Source: Azotimanducus chitobiosivorans
Lineage (GTDB): Bacteria; Pseudomonadota; Gammaproteobacteria; Pseudomonadales; Azotimanducaceae
Direction of reading: 5' to 3'
DNA length: 64,000 bases
Assembly (NCBI GenBank): GCA_965200235.1
Contig: OZ241339.1
Coordinates: 1,612,001-1,676,000 of the forward strand
Positions 1 to 8,901 of the stretch are shown here, piece by piece (the stretch's first letter is position 1; each line of letters starts with the position of its first letter). The translations under genes were made by a program, and so were the position numbers. A model generated the notes under the pieces. It had not been told where the DNA came from and did no database searches. It saw only the letters and a program-made list of their open reading frames with translations.

Positions 1-1355
1 CTCATGATGTGGCCGTCCGGCGCGATGACCGCCGTCACACCGTTGTTGGTCGCGCGCGCAAGATAGCGCCCCTGCTCTAGCGCGCGCATGCGGGCAATCT
101 CAAGATGCTGCCACGGTCCGATCGACTTGCCGAACCACGCATCGTTACTGATGGTCACGAGCAGGCCCGGCGCAGATGTCGCACTCGAAACCAGATTCGG
201 GTAGGCGATCTCATAGCAAATGGCAAGTGCGACTTCGATCAGCTCGTCATCAAGTGTGATGCTGAGCGGCACCTGCGTTTCAGCACCGGGCTTCGAATGC
301 GACATAGGGAGGTCAAAGAAGCCGATCAGGCCGCGCAAAAGCGATTCCAAGGGCACATACTCACCGAATGGCACAAGATGCCGCTTGGCGTAGATGCCGT
401 CCGCCAAACCGAAGCCCTGAGCGGTGTTCTCTAGCACCCATCGCTCCGCAGCATCATCGCGCACGACCCGCGGGATGCCGACGATGACACTGCTGTCAGT
501 TGCCATCGCCCGCGCTTCAATCGTCGCAAGATATTCCGCTGCCGCTTGACTTGTGAGCGGTATCGCAGCCTCGGGCAAGATGATGAGGTCGGCGTCCCAC
601 GCCGCATCCATCAGCGAATCGTAGGTATCGAGTGACAAATCCAAGTGCTCGGGCTGCCATTTGAGCGCCTGCGGCACACTTCCCTGGGCGAGCGCGATAT
701 GCAAGCTTGCATCGCGCGTTGTCCATTCAATCTGCCAGAGCGCGACCCCAAAGAGCCACGGCAATACCGCGATCGCAACGCACGCGGTTCGCGCCCGCGG
801 CTGCAATGCCGCGACGAACGCAGCGGCTGAGAGCGCTGAAACAAACGTCACCGAGAGGATGCCGGCGATCGGCGCAAAGGCTTCCATCGGTGTGCCAAGC
901 TGCGCATAGCCGAGCAGAAGCCACGGAAAGCCGGTGAGAATCCACATGAGCACCCATTCGTGCAGCGTCCACAAGATCGCGAAGGCCAGCGCCCAGGCAA
1001 GAGGCGCCGCGCCCCTGAAATAGCGGTGCATGAGGACTCCCAAGAGGCCCGAAAGGATTGCCATACCCGTCACGAAGACAACAACAAGAAAGCCTGCAAG
1101 CAAGGGCGGCGCGTCGCCGTGGACATGGATGCTCACATAGATCCATGATGCCCCGACGCCGTACTTGCCGAGTCCGAAGAGGTAGCCGCTCAAGAAGCCG
1201 CTTCGCGCGCGCGCGAGGCAGATGGCAAGCAGTCCGACAGCCGCTATCGAGACGAGCGGCACCTCGAACGGCGCGAATCCGAAGGGAAAGACAGCTCCTG
1301 CCAAGAGTGCAAGAGCCGGCCATGCAAAAGGCTTGACGCTAGCCAGCAGACCCAT
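1..1355 (-). CDS. lnt: Apolipoprotein N-acyltransferase, 3' end cut by window edge
   Basis: Transfers the third acyl chain to the N-terminal cysteine of lipoproteins in the inner membrane. Read on the minus strand from ATG at 1355, 451 codons are visible and the frame is still open at base 1. Hydrophobic N-terminal segments (FPFGFAPF, LLAICLA) are followed by a nitrilase-like domain. The expected catalytic triad is visible: Glu262 in LPEAA, Lys324 in YAKRHLVPFGEY and Cys380 in ICYE. The start overlaps the end of corC by 17 nt, implying translational coupling. It is the last gene of the miaB-ybeZ-ybeY-corC-lnt series. A plus-strand reading of the same region gives only shadow frames. Confidence 0.95.
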   Translation of the reverse strand, partial: MGLLASVKPFAWPALALLAGAVFPFGFAPFEVPLVSIAAVGLLAICLARARSGFLSGYLFGLGKYGVGASWIYVSIHVHGDAPPLLAGFLVVVFVTGMAILSGLLGVLMHRYFRGAAPLAWALAFAILWTLHEWVLMWILTGFPWLLLGYAQLGTPMEAFAPIAGILSVTFVSALSAAAFVAALQPRARTACVAIAVLPWLFGVALWQIEWTTRDASLHIALAQGSVPQALKWQPEHLDLSLDTYDSLMDAAWDADLIILPEAAIPLTSQAAAEYLATIEARAMATDSSVIVGIPRVVRDDAAERWVLENTAQGFGLADGIYAKRHLVPFGEYVPLESLLRGLIGFFDLPMSHSKPGAETQVPLSITLDDELIEVALAICYEIAYPNLVSSATSAPGLLVTISNDAWFGKSIGPWQHLEIARMRALEQGRYLARATNNGVTAVIAPDGHIM

Positions 1356-2193
1356 CTGCCGGACGCAGTTCGAGCCTCAGCAGGCGAACGCGTCGGCTCT
1401 CGGCATTCAGTACCGTGAATTGAAGCGGTCCCATATCGACGTGCTCGTCTTGCTCAGGGACGTGTCCCAAATGACGCATCACCAAGCCGCCGACAGTCTC
1501 CACTTCGTCGTCTTCGAGCACGGTACCAAAGTACTCGTTGAAGTCGTCAAGCGGCATGTGCGCCTTGATGTTGTAGGTCTCGTCGCCAACGGGATTGACA
1601 AAGTTCTCTTCATTGACATCGTGCTCGTCTTCGATGTCGCCGACGATTTGCTCGAGGACATCCTCAATCGTCACCGCGCCGGACGTATGCCCGTACTCAT
1701 CGACCACCAGCGCCATATGCTGGCGCGAGCTACGAAACTCCTTGAGCAGCGCGTTGAGGCGCATGCTCTCAGGCACCACGGCCGCCGCACGCATATAGTC
1801 CTTGATGTCAAAAGAACTGAGGCCGCCGTTGATGACGAGCGGCAAGAGGTCCTTGGCGTGCAGCACGCCGCGAATGTCGTCCTCGTCATCGCCGATTACC
1901 GGGAAGCGCGAGTGCTTCGCCTCGATCAGCATTGGCAGCAGCGCTTCGGGCGGCTGGTCAACGCCCACGCATTTGAGCTGCGGGCGCGGAATCAGAACAT
2001 CCCGCACGCTCAAGTCCGACACCTGCAAGGCGCCGAACATCATGTTGAGCGCTTCGACATCAAAGATGTCTTTTTCCTCGGCTTCGCGCAGCATTTCCAT
2101 GACGCCGTGCCGATTCTCCGGCGCAGACGAGAAGACGTCGCCGAGCCGCTCCAATAGCGTCTTGGATTCACCTTCGTCTTGTTGCGCGGCCAC
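1339..2193 (-). CDS. corC: CorC/YbeX-type CBS-domain protein (magnesium/cobalt efflux family)
   Basis: 284 residues. Recognised by an acidic N-terminus (LLERLGDVFSS), a CBS pair starting with RDVLIPRPQLKCVGVDQPPE and including SRFPVIGDDEDDIRGVLHAK, the VDEYGHTSG segment between and after the CBS motifs, and a C-terminal transporter-associated domain (YNIKAHMPLDDFNEYFG). The family is linked to Mg2+/Co2+ homeostasis, and this paralogue lacks the membrane DUF21 domain. It lies 12 nt after ybeY and overlaps lnt, the usual gammaproteobacterial arrangement. The exact biochemical activity of this family is not settled. Confidence 0.93.
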   Translation of the reverse strand: MAAQQDEGESKTLLERLGDVFSSAPENRHGVMEMLREAEEKDIFDVEALNMMFGALQVSDLSVRDVLIPRPQLKCVGVDQPPEALLPMLIEAKHSRFPVIGDDEDDIRGVLHAKDLLPLVINGGLSSFDIKDYMRAAAVVPESMRLNALLKEFRSSRQHMALVVDEYGHTSGAVTIEDVLEQIVGDIEDEHDVNEENFVNPVGDETYNIKAHMPLDDFNEYFGTVLEDDEVETVGGLVMRHLGHVPEQDEHVDMGPLQFTVLNAESRRVRLLRLELRPADGSAG

Positions 2194-2205
2194 TCGCTGC
2201 CTCCG

Positions 2206-2667
2206 TCACACGCGGGAATCGCCCGGGTATCCGAGCTTGGTCAGAATCATTTGCTCGCGCGACTCCATGCGCATCGCCTCGGTCGGTTCCTGGTGGTCAT
2301 GCCCCAAGAGGTGCAAGACGCCGTGCACGACCATATGCGCCCAGTGGCGTTCTGGCGCACCGTTTTCTGTTGCCTCCCGGCAGACCACAGGCGCGCAAAT
2401 GGCGATGTCGCCGAGTATCCCCTGCTCAGGCGCGAGCGGCGAGGACAGCGGAAACGCAAGGACATTGGTGGCACGTTCAATGCCGCGAAACTCGGCGTTG
2501 AGGGCACGCCCCTCGGGTTCACCAAGGATGCGCACACATAGGCTGCCTTCGCCGGCTTCCATATCGAGCGTGGCCTCGGCCCAAGCGCGAAGCTGCTCGA
2601 CGCTCGGCACGGCATCGGGATCAATGTCCGCCGCCTCATCGACTTGAACTTCAACGCCCGTCTTCAC
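2206..2667 (-). CDS. ybeY: Endoribonuclease YbeY (16S rRNA 3' maturation)
   Basis: 153-residue metal-dependent RNase acting in 16S rRNA 3' processing and ribosome quality control. The family zinc site HGVLHLLGHDH is present near residues 115-125, and NVLAFPLS matches the conserved N-terminal core. The length is typical of the family. The start overlaps the end of ybeZ by 4 nt (ATGA), so the two are probably translated together, consistent with the known YbeY/PhoH-like pairing. Confidence 0.96.
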   Translation of the reverse strand: MKTGVEVQVDEAADIDPDAVPSVEQLRAWAEATLDMEAGEGSLCVRILGEPEGRALNAEFRGIERATNVLAFPLSSPLAPEQGILGDIAICAPVVCREATENGAPERHWAHMVVHGVLHLLGHDHQEPTEAMRMESREQMILTKLGYPGDSRV

Positions 2668-3650
2668 TCGCTCGCCGTCTCGTGCCGGTCATACGCCTCT
2701 ACGATGCGCCCGACGAGCCTATGGCGAACGACATCTTTGGCGGAGAAGTGAATGAACCGCAGGTCTTTGATGCGCGCAAGCACTGTCATGGCGTGTATCA
2801 GGCCGGACACCGAACCCTTGGGAAGGTCGATTTGTGTGATGTCGCCGGTCACCACGACCTTTGAGTGGAAGCCCATGCGCGTGAGGAACATCTTCATTTG
2901 CTCACGCGTGGTGTTCTGCGCCTCATCGAGAATGATGAAGGCGTTGTTGAGCGTGCGCCCGCGCATATAGGCAAGCGGCGCGACTTCGATCAAATTGCGC
3001 TCCATGAGCTTTTGCACCGTTGATGCGCCCATCATGTCGCACAAGGCATCGTGTAGCGGACGCAAGTAGGGATCGATCTTCTGCGTCAGGTCGCCCGGCA
3101 GAAAGCCAAGCTTTTCGCCGGCTTCGACGGCGGGACGAACAAGAATCAAGCGGTCAACGCGACCTGACTCCAACGCCTCAACGGCGGCAGCAACCGCCAA
3201 ATAGGTTTTGCCGGTGCCCGCAGGGCCAATGCCGAAACAGATGTGCTCCTCGGCAATCGACGCGAGATAGGCGCGCTGATTCGGCCCGCGAGCACGGATG
3301 AGCTTTCTTTTCGTTTGGATTGAGACTTCGTCGGATTCCGGCGCTTCGTCAGCTTCGCTAACCGGTCGTTGCTCCTGCAAGAACAAGTGCAGAGCCTCGG
3401 AATCAAGCGCGCCGCCGTCGCCGTTAAGTTCGGCGTAGAGGCGTTCTAGCACGCGCTTCGCCTGTCCGACAGCGCCTTCGCCGCCTGTCAGCGTAAAGAG
3501 GTTGCCACGGTTGCTGATGTCAACGCCAAGGTGACTGCCGATCTCACGCAGATGCTGATCAACCGGGCCGCAAAGGGCGGCAAGACTCGCGGAGTTGTCA
3601 GGTTGGAGGGCAAGCCGAGAGGTGACGGCGCCCGCTAGCGAATCGCTCAA
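2664..3650 (-). CDS. ybeZ: PhoH-like ATPase YbeZ
   Basis: 328 residues. A KH-like N-terminal region (SHLGVDISNRGN) precedes a PhoH P-loop domain with Walker A GPAGTGKT near residue 148 and Walker B AFIILDEAQN, plus the conserved VVTGDITQIDLP. PhoH-like proteins are ATPases thought to help YbeY in RNA metabolism. It is separated from miaB by about 400 nt, unusually far, and overlaps ybeY by 4 nt. Confidence 0.95.
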   Translation of the reverse strand: MSDSLAGAVTSRLALQPDNSASLAALCGPVDQHLREIGSHLGVDISNRGNLFTLTGGEGAVGQAKRVLERLYAELNGDGGALDSEALHLFLQEQRPVSEADEAPESDEVSIQTKRKLIRARGPNQRAYLASIAEEHICFGIGPAGTGKTYLAVAAAVEALESGRVDRLILVRPAVEAGEKLGFLPGDLTQKIDPYLRPLHDALCDMMGASTVQKLMERNLIEVAPLAYMRGRTLNNAFIILDEAQNTTREQMKMFLTRMGFHSKVVVTGDITQIDLPKGSVSGLIHAMTVLARIKDLRFIHFSAKDVVRHRLVGRIVEAYDRHETASE

Positions 3651-4052
3651 TGTGGTGCTGTTGCGCTACTGCGCCGCCCTTGGGGAGACATAGGATACGC
3701 GAAGTGTGGGGAAATGCAAGATGTGTGGAGAGGACGCACGCCTTCTCCCATCTGTGCAGTCAACAGACGGAACTAGGCGCTTGCGCCGTTCAGCATCACG
3801 CTCTCATAGGACAACGCTGGTCGCAAAGACCATCTTGCTCGTGCCCGCTGCCGAATAGCGCGGTTCACTCGTTCGGGATGCAGCGGCGCAGGCTCCTAGC
3901 GCCGTAGCGGGGGCGGCATGCACTGCATCACGCAGCAGCAGCCAGCGTAAGATTGATCTGAGGCTCCGGTGTAGTTCTGCCCGCCGCAGCCTGACACCCC
4001 GCGCGCGGAACGCGCCGTCGAGCGCCTTTGTTCAGAGGTTGAACGCTGGCTC
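3651..4052. other. Intergenic region between ybeZ and miaB; possible small Cys-rich frame
   Basis: About 400 nt lie between the miaB stop and the ybeZ start. No known RNA gene was recognised (tmRNA, 4.5S and 6S consensus elements were looked for by eye). The only notable frame is on the minus strand at 3896-4069. It has 57 codons from GTG, overlaps the miaB end, and its C-terminal half contains CGGQNYTG followed by YAGCCCVMQCM. Its first half is low complexity (many Arg and Ser) and there is no clear ribosome site, so it is not called as a gene. Confidence 0.4.
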
Positions 4053-5378
4053 TCAACACAGCCCCCCACGCAACGAGTTCGGCAGCGCTTCGCGAATCAT
4101 CACATCGGTGAACTCCCCGATCAGCGCGTCGGAGTCAGCATGGAAATTGACAACCCGATTGCACTCGGTTCGCCCTTGAAGCTGACCCAGGTCGCGCTTT
4201 GATCGCCCTGTCACCAGCACCTGCTGGCGACTGCCGACAAGCGCTTTGGCATGATTCTCGGCTTGGGATCTGAGTTGGCGCTGCAAGATCGCGAGGCGGT
4301 GGCTCAGCACCTCTTTCGGGGTATCGTCGTGAAGCGACGCTGCGGGCGTTCCGGGACGCGGACTGAACAGAAAGCTGAATGACGTGTCGAAGTTAAGTTT
4401 CTTGACGAGGTTCAATGTCGCTTCGAAGTCCGTGTCCGTCTCTCCGGGATAGCCGACGATAAAGTCCGACGAGAGGCTGATCTCCGGCCGAACGTCGCGC
4501 AGTGCGGCGATCTTGGCCTTGTATTCAAGCACTGTGTGTCCGCGCTTCATGCGGGCGAGCACGCGGTCGGAGCCACTTTGCACAGGGAGGTGCAAGTGAT
4601 TGACGAGCTTCGGGAGGTCTCGGTAGGCATCGATCAGGTTCATGTTGAATTCAAGCGGATGCGATGTGGTGAAGCGAATGCGCTCGATACCGTCGATTTC
4701 CGCCACGTAGTAGAGGAGTTCCGCAAGGTCTGCCGTATCGCCTTCGATTGGGCCTCGATAGGCATTGACATTTTGTCCAAGCAGCGTGACTTCACGAACG
4801 CCGCGCTCCGCAAGCCCGCGAACTTCGTTCAGCACATCCTTGACGGGACGGCTCACTTCAAGCCCGCGCGTGTAGGGCACGACGCAGAAACTGCAGAATT
4901 TGCTGCAGCCTTCCATGATAGTGACGAACGCCGTCGGGCCTCGCACACCGGGCGGAGGCAGGCTGTCGAACTTGTCAATGAAAGGGAAACTGACATCGAT
5001 CACAGGACGGGCATCTCTCCGACGCGCCTGATCAACCATCTGCGGCAGCTTATGTAGCGTTTGCGGACCGAACACCAAGTCCACAAAGGGCGCTCGCGCA
5101 TGAATTTGCGCACCTTCCTGACTGGCAACACAGCCGCCGACGCCAATCAAAAGCGCCGGCTTTGCCTTCTTCAGAGCGCGCCACCGACCGATCGCGCTGA
5201 ACACCTTCTCTTGCGCCTTTTCCCGAATCGAGCAGGTATTTATGACAAGGAGATCGGCCTCAGCCGGGTCGTCGGTGTCCTCAAAGCCATGGCTCGCCCG
5301 CAACGCATCGCGCATACGATCAGAGTCGTACTCGTTCATTTGGCACCCCTGGGTGACGATGTGCAAGCGCGGTGCCAT
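4053..5378 (-). CDS. miaB: tRNA-2-methylthio-N6-dimethylallyladenosine synthase MiaB
   Basis: 441-residue methylthiotransferase that adds a methylthio group at the 2-position of i6A37 in tRNA. The N-terminal UPF0004 domain has Cys in TQGCQMNEYDS, NTCSIREKA and GCVASQEG (auxiliary [4Fe-4S] ligands). The radical-SAM site reads CSKFCSFC near residue 157. The C-terminal TRAM domain includes VLVTGRSKRD. The length matches the family. It heads the minus-strand series leading to lnt. Confidence 0.97.
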   Translation of the reverse strand: MAPRLHIVTQGCQMNEYDSDRMRDALRASHGFEDTDDPAEADLLVINTCSIREKAQEKVFSAIGRWRALKKAKPALLIGVGGCVASQEGAQIHARAPFVDLVFGPQTLHKLPQMVDQARRRDARPVIDVSFPFIDKFDSLPPPGVRGPTAFVTIMEGCSKFCSFCVVPYTRGLEVSRPVKDVLNEVRGLAERGVREVTLLGQNVNAYRGPIEGDTADLAELLYYVAEIDGIERIRFTTSHPLEFNMNLIDAYRDLPKLVNHLHLPVQSGSDRVLARMKRGHTVLEYKAKIAALRDVRPEISLSSDFIVGYPGETDTDFEATLNLVKKLNFDTSFSFLFSPRPGTPAASLHDDTPKEVLSHRLAILQRQLRSQAENHAKALVGSRQQVLVTGRSKRDLGQLQGRTECNRVVNFHADSDALIGEFTDVMIREALPNSLRGGLC

Positions 5379-5508
5379 GAGAAATCGCGGTCAAGTGCTG
5401 TGCGGGCGAGAATTATAGACAGTCTCCTACAAGTCTTTGCGTTCTTCTCTCAAACCCTGTGCTTGGCGCTGTGCTTGCATGGGTGCTTTTCTCAGAAAGC
5501 CAGGCTCG

Positions 5509-6522
5509 ATGAACAGCTTCCAAATCCGAGTCCTCAGCGCTCTGCTTGCCAACAGACTGAACAACGCGAAGGATCGCAAAAGGTTCCTTGATGCTCCGCC
5601 GGATACCCCTAGGGCAAGCAATGACATCCTGCAAGTGACTCACACCTGCGAACGCCTCGGTATCCACATGATCACGATCAACGACACAGGCTTCCCAACA
5701 CAGCTTGCCGAGATCCCTGACCCACCGCTGCTGCTCTTTGTGCGCGGCTCGACGCAGGCTCTGCACATGGATTCGCTGGCGATTGTCGGCGGCCGCGAGG
5801 CGAGCGGCGCCGGGCAACGCTTCGCGACCATGATGGCGCAGCAGCTTTCAGACGCGGGTCTCGCCGTCATAAGCGGGCTTGCCTTGGGTATCGACACCGC
5901 CGCGCACATCGGCGCACTGAAAGGGCCGTCGCCGACCATCACAGTGCTCGGCAGTGGACATGAACGGCTCTATCCAGCCAGAAACGCTGCGCTCGCGGAC
6001 ACGATCGTGAAGCAAGGCGGCGCGATCGTCAGCGAGTACCCACCGCACTTCGGCCCGACACGCTATCGCTTCCCGGAACGCAACCGAATCGTGAGCGGGC
6101 TCGCACTTGGCACCCTCGTCATTGAAGCGCGCGCAAAAAGCGGCAGCCTCATCACCGCAAGCTATGCGCTTGAGCAAGGGCGCGAAGTGATGGCCGTACC
6201 CGGCCCTGTGAGCAGTCACCTTTCGCGCGGCGGACATGCGCTCATACGCGACGGTGCCGCCCTCATCGAGAACACCGAGGATGTCCTCTCGGCACTTGGG
6301 CTCACACGCGAGGCCGCGCACGAGGGAACCTCGAGCGAGAAGCTCGACAGGACCCAGCAGCGAGTGCTCGATGCCCTTGACTTCACCCATACGGCCTTCG
6401 ATGTCTTGCTGACTCGCACCGGACTCAGCACGGAAACGCTTTTGCAGACACTGCTCAACCTTGAACTCGCCGGATTTGTCGAGAACGGGGCAAGAGGGTA
6501 TATTCGTGCCTCCACTTACTAG
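5509..6522 (+). CDS. dprA: DNA-processing protein DprA
   Basis: Single-stranded-DNA-binding recombination mediator that loads RecA during natural transformation. The Rossmann-like core is clear: LAIVGGREASGAGQ, VISGLALGIDTAAH, TVLGSGHERLYPA, FPERNRIVSGL, ARAKSGSLITA and VPGPV; a C-terminal winged-helix region follows (LLNLELAGFVE). ATG 5509 gives 337 residues. In-frame TTG 5437 and ATG 5479 are alternatives, but the extra residues do not resemble the family. It precedes purE by 16 nt in the same direction. Confidence 0.94.
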   Translation: MNSFQIRVLSALLANRLNNAKDRKRFLDAPPDTPRASNDILQVTHTCERLGIHMITINDTGFPTQLAEIPDPPLLLFVRGSTQALHMDSLAIVGGREASGAGQRFATMMAQQLSDAGLAVISGLALGIDTAAHIGALKGPSPTITVLGSGHERLYPARNAALADTIVKQGGAIVSEYPPHFGPTRYRFPERNRIVSGLALGTLVIEARAKSGSLITASYALEQGREVMAVPGPVSSHLSRGGHALIRDGAALIENTEDVLSALGLTREAAHEGTSSEKLDRTQQRVLDALDFTHTAFDVLLTRTGLSTETLLQTLLNLELAGFVENGARGYIRASTY

Positions 6523-6538
6523 CTATTCAAGGAGCGAT

Positions 6539-7015
6539 ATGTCCTGGGTCTGCATTCTCATGGGCTCTCAAAACGACTGGACTGTCATGCGCCGCGCCAA
6601 AGAAGTACTCGGCAGCCTCGGCGTGCATGCGGAAGCGCATGTGGCATCCGCGCACCGGACGCCAGAGCGCGTGCGCGGCATCATCAAGGATGCGGAAGCA
6701 CGCGATGTCGCAGCGTTTATTTGTGGCGCTGGCATGGCCGCGCATCTGGCTGGCGCGGTGGCCGCGCACACGCTGCGCCCGGTCATTGGCGTGCCGATTG
6801 CCTCCGGCGCACTGTCCGGATTCGACGCAGCGCTCTCGACGGTGCAGATGCCGCCCGGCATTCCGGTCGCGACCGTGGCGGTCGATGGCGGGCGCAATGC
6901 CGGGTTTTTGGCGGCGCAGATCATTGCTCTTCACAACGACGAGGTGAGAGAAGCGCTCAAGAATGACCGTGAAGCGGGACAGCGCAAGGTCGAAACAGCA
7001 ACGCTCGAGGACTGA
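6539..7015 (+). CDS. purE: 5-(carboxyamino)imidazole ribonucleotide mutase PurE
   Basis: 158-residue class I PurE, converting N5-CAIR to CAIR in purine synthesis. Hallmarks: MGSQNDW near the start, ASAHRTPE (active-site His), ICGAGMAAHLAG and TVAVDGGRNAGFLAA. ATG 6539 is chosen over the upstream in-frame codon at 6461 because AAGGAG lies just before it and the upstream extension is the dprA tail in another frame. The stop abuts tsaC. Confidence 0.96.
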   Translation: MSWVCILMGSQNDWTVMRRAKEVLGSLGVHAEAHVASAHRTPERVRGIIKDAEARDVAAFICGAGMAAHLAGAVAAHTLRPVIGVPIASGALSGFDAALSTVQMPPGIPVATVAVDGGRNAGFLAAQIIALHNDEVREALKNDREAGQRKVETATLED

Positions 7016-7020
7016 CGCCG

Positions 7021-7599
7021 CTGACTTGGTTTCACGAACAACTGGCAGCGCAGCGCCTTGCGCGAGGCGGTATCGTCGCGCAGGCGACCGAAGGTGTGTG
7101 GGGGCTTGCTTGCGATGCGCATGATGATCAAGCAATTGAAGCCTTGATCGAGCTGAAAGGACGCTCCGTCGGCAAGGGGCTGATTGTTACGCTGGCAAGC
7201 GCCGAAGATGCCTTGCCATTGCTCGCGCCACTTGACGCAGCGCGGCAACGCGACGTGCTCGCCTCTTGGCCTGGCCATGTAACTTGGCTCGTTCCGGCAA
7301 CCGATATGAGCGAGATCAGCGAACTTGCGCACGGCGACTCCGACCGAATCGCGCTCCGGGTGCCTCTTCACGCGCAGATGCGACGCGTTATTGATATGGC
7401 CGGCGTGCCGATCATTTCCACGTCGGCCAATCCATCAGGTGCGCCGCCCGCGCGCTCGGCGCTGCGAGTGCGTCAATACTTCGGACGGGCGCTCGATATG
7501 GTGCTGCCCGGCCAGATTGGCAACGCCACGGGACCGAGCGAGATACGCGATGCCGTCAGCGGCGAAATAGTGCGCGCCGCGAACCAGAGCTCGGCGTGA
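7021..7599 (+). CDS. tsaC: Threonylcarbamoyl-AMP synthase TsaC (Sua5/YrdC), probable CTG start
   Basis: Makes threonylcarbamoyl-AMP for t6A37 tRNA modification. Family segments: RGGIVAQATEGVWGLACD, LIELKGRS, SWPGHVTWLVPA, ALRVPLHA, ISTSANPSG and GPSEIRDAVSGEIVR. The frame is closed by TGA at 6970 and has no ATG, GTG or TTG before GTG 7096. Starting at that GTG would remove the conserved N-terminal strand and the substrate-pocket residues before GVWGL. CTG 7021 gives 192 residues, the normal family length, with GAGG at 7007-7010 as ribosome site. CTG 7012, overlapping the purE stop, is another option. It overlaps aroE by 4 nt. Confidence 0.9.
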   Translation: MTWFHEQLAAQRLARGGIVAQATEGVWGLACDAHDDQAIEALIELKGRSVGKGLIVTLASAEDALPLLAPLDAARQRDVLASWPGHVTWLVPATDMSEISELAHGDSDRIALRVPLHAQMRRVIDMAGVPIISTSANPSGAPPARSALRVRQYFGRALDMVLPGQIGNATGPSEIRDAVSGEIVRAANQSSA

Positions 7600-8417
7600 A
7601 AACGCCCCGCTTCGCAGTGATCGGCAACCCGATCGCGCATAGTCTTTCGCCGCAAGTCCACGCTGAATTCGCGCGCGGCTGCGGCATTGATCTTGAGTAC
7701 ACAAGACTATTCGCACCCGAAGACGGCTTCAATAGCGTCGCCGGGCGTTTTTTCGATTCAGGCGGATGCGGCATGAACGTCACAGCCCCATTCAAGGGCG
7801 ACGCCGCCGCATGGGTGGACCAACTTGACGACAACGCGGCACTGACCGAGTCGGTGAACACCATCACCGTGCTCGAAGGCGGCAGAACGCGGGGGCACAG
7901 CACCGACGGCGCAGGACTGCTGGCTGACCTCAAGACGCAGTGGGGCGTCGCGACCACAGAACTGCGGATTCTGATCGTCGGTGCCGGCGGTGCGACTCGG
8001 GGGATTGTGCCCTCGTTGCTCGCTGAGCAACCGAAGCGGCTCGTTGTTGCCAACCGCACGCTTGCGCGTGCGCAGGCACTCGTGGAAAGGTTCGCACAAC
8101 TCGGCAAAGGCCAACTTGAAGCTTGTTCGTTCGACCGTGGCGAGACCGAATTCGATCTGGTGATCAATGCGACTTCGGGGGAAGTTCGGTCAGCTCCCCG
8201 GAATTTCTCCGACTCTTTGAAAGGTGCGTTGTGCTACGACCTCTCGTATGACCTGCATGGAGATGCAGCCTTTTGCGCGAAAGCCAAGCGCTGCGGTGCG
8301 CGTGACGCGCGCGACGGGCTGGGTATGCTCGTCTGGCAAGCCGCGTTTAGCTTTGAGATTTGGCATGGCGTGATGCCGGACGCTGAGGCGGCGCTCGCAG
8401 CGCTCCGTCATTCCTGA
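7596..8417 (+). CDS. aroE: Shikimate dehydrogenase (NADP+)
   Basis: 273 residues; reduces 3-dehydroshikimate to shikimate in the aromatic pathway. The shikimate-binding part has VIGNPIAHSLSPQVH and GMNVTAPFKGDAA (catalytic Lys). The Rossmann part has IVGAGGATRGI and VVANRTLARAQ, and the C-terminal portion DGLGMLVWQAAFSFEIW is conserved. The GTG start overlaps the tsaC stop (GTGA), so the tsaC-aroE pair is coupled, as in many gammaproteobacteria. Confidence 0.97.
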   Translation: MKTPRFAVIGNPIAHSLSPQVHAEFARGCGIDLEYTRLFAPEDGFNSVAGRFFDSGGCGMNVTAPFKGDAAAWVDQLDDNAALTESVNTITVLEGGRTRGHSTDGAGLLADLKTQWGVATTELRILIVGAGGATRGIVPSLLAEQPKRLVVANRTLARAQALVERFAQLGKGQLEACSFDRGETEFDLVINATSGEVRSAPRNFSDSLKGALCYDLSYDLHGDAAFCAKAKRCGARDARDGLGMLVWQAAFSFEIWHGVMPDAEAALAALRHS

Positions 8418-8490
8418 AACTCAGGTCGTTGCTACAAGGCAGTGCGGCACCATGTTCGCAGCTTCCGCAGCGCGAATGCCTGTATCCGCG

Positions 8491-8901
8491 TCAATCATCC
8501 CGCGCTAGCTGCAACCAGTTTTCGAACTTGAGGTCGGGCACACGACAAAACTCGCGCTCGTTGCCCGTCACCAATATCGCTCCGAGGCTCAGCGCATGGC
8601 TGGCAATCAAGAGGTCGTTGGCACCAATCAGATTGCCTTGTGCGGTGAGCGCATGTCTGATACGACCATAGTAGGCACCCGCGTCTACCGGATAAGATTG
8701 AATGTCAAGGTTGAAACAAAACTCGTCAAGAGCCGCCGCGTTGCGCTCGATGTGCGCGGAATGTGCAGCGCCAAAGCAAAGCTCCGCATGGGTGATGGAG
8801 GATATGCAAATTTGCGAGGCGTTTTCAACGAATTTGCGACCGAGAGCCTCGTCTCGACGGTTCATGACGAATATGCAGCTATCCGTATCGAGCATGAACA
8901 T
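8491..8901 (-). CDS. vapC: PIN-domain toxin, VapC type
   Basis: 136-residue PIN nuclease, predicted RNase toxin of a type II toxin-antitoxin pair. Acidic active-site residues are visible in MLDTDSCIF (N-terminal Asp), the Glu of ITHAELCFG, and GANDLLIASHA. The C-terminal VTGNEREFCRVPDL is typical of VapC. The start codon shares one base with the stop of the upstream antitoxin (TAATG). It sits between aroE and an unrelated membrane protein, suggesting insertion of a two-gene cassette. Confidence 0.9.
   Translation of the reverse strand: MFMLDTDSCIFVMNRRDEALGRKFVENASQICISSITHAELCFGAAHSAHIERNAAALDEFCFNLDIQSYPVDAGAYYGRIRHALTAQGNLIGANDLLIASHALSLGAILVTGNEREFCRVPDLKFENWLQLARDD

Noticed and set aside
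1222..2157. 311-codon plus-strand frame opposite corC
   Set aside because: Antisense shadow of a conserved gene.
3651..4052. Possible structural RNA in the miaB-ybeZ gap
   Set aside because: No tmRNA, SRP, RNase P or 6S consensus elements could be recognised.
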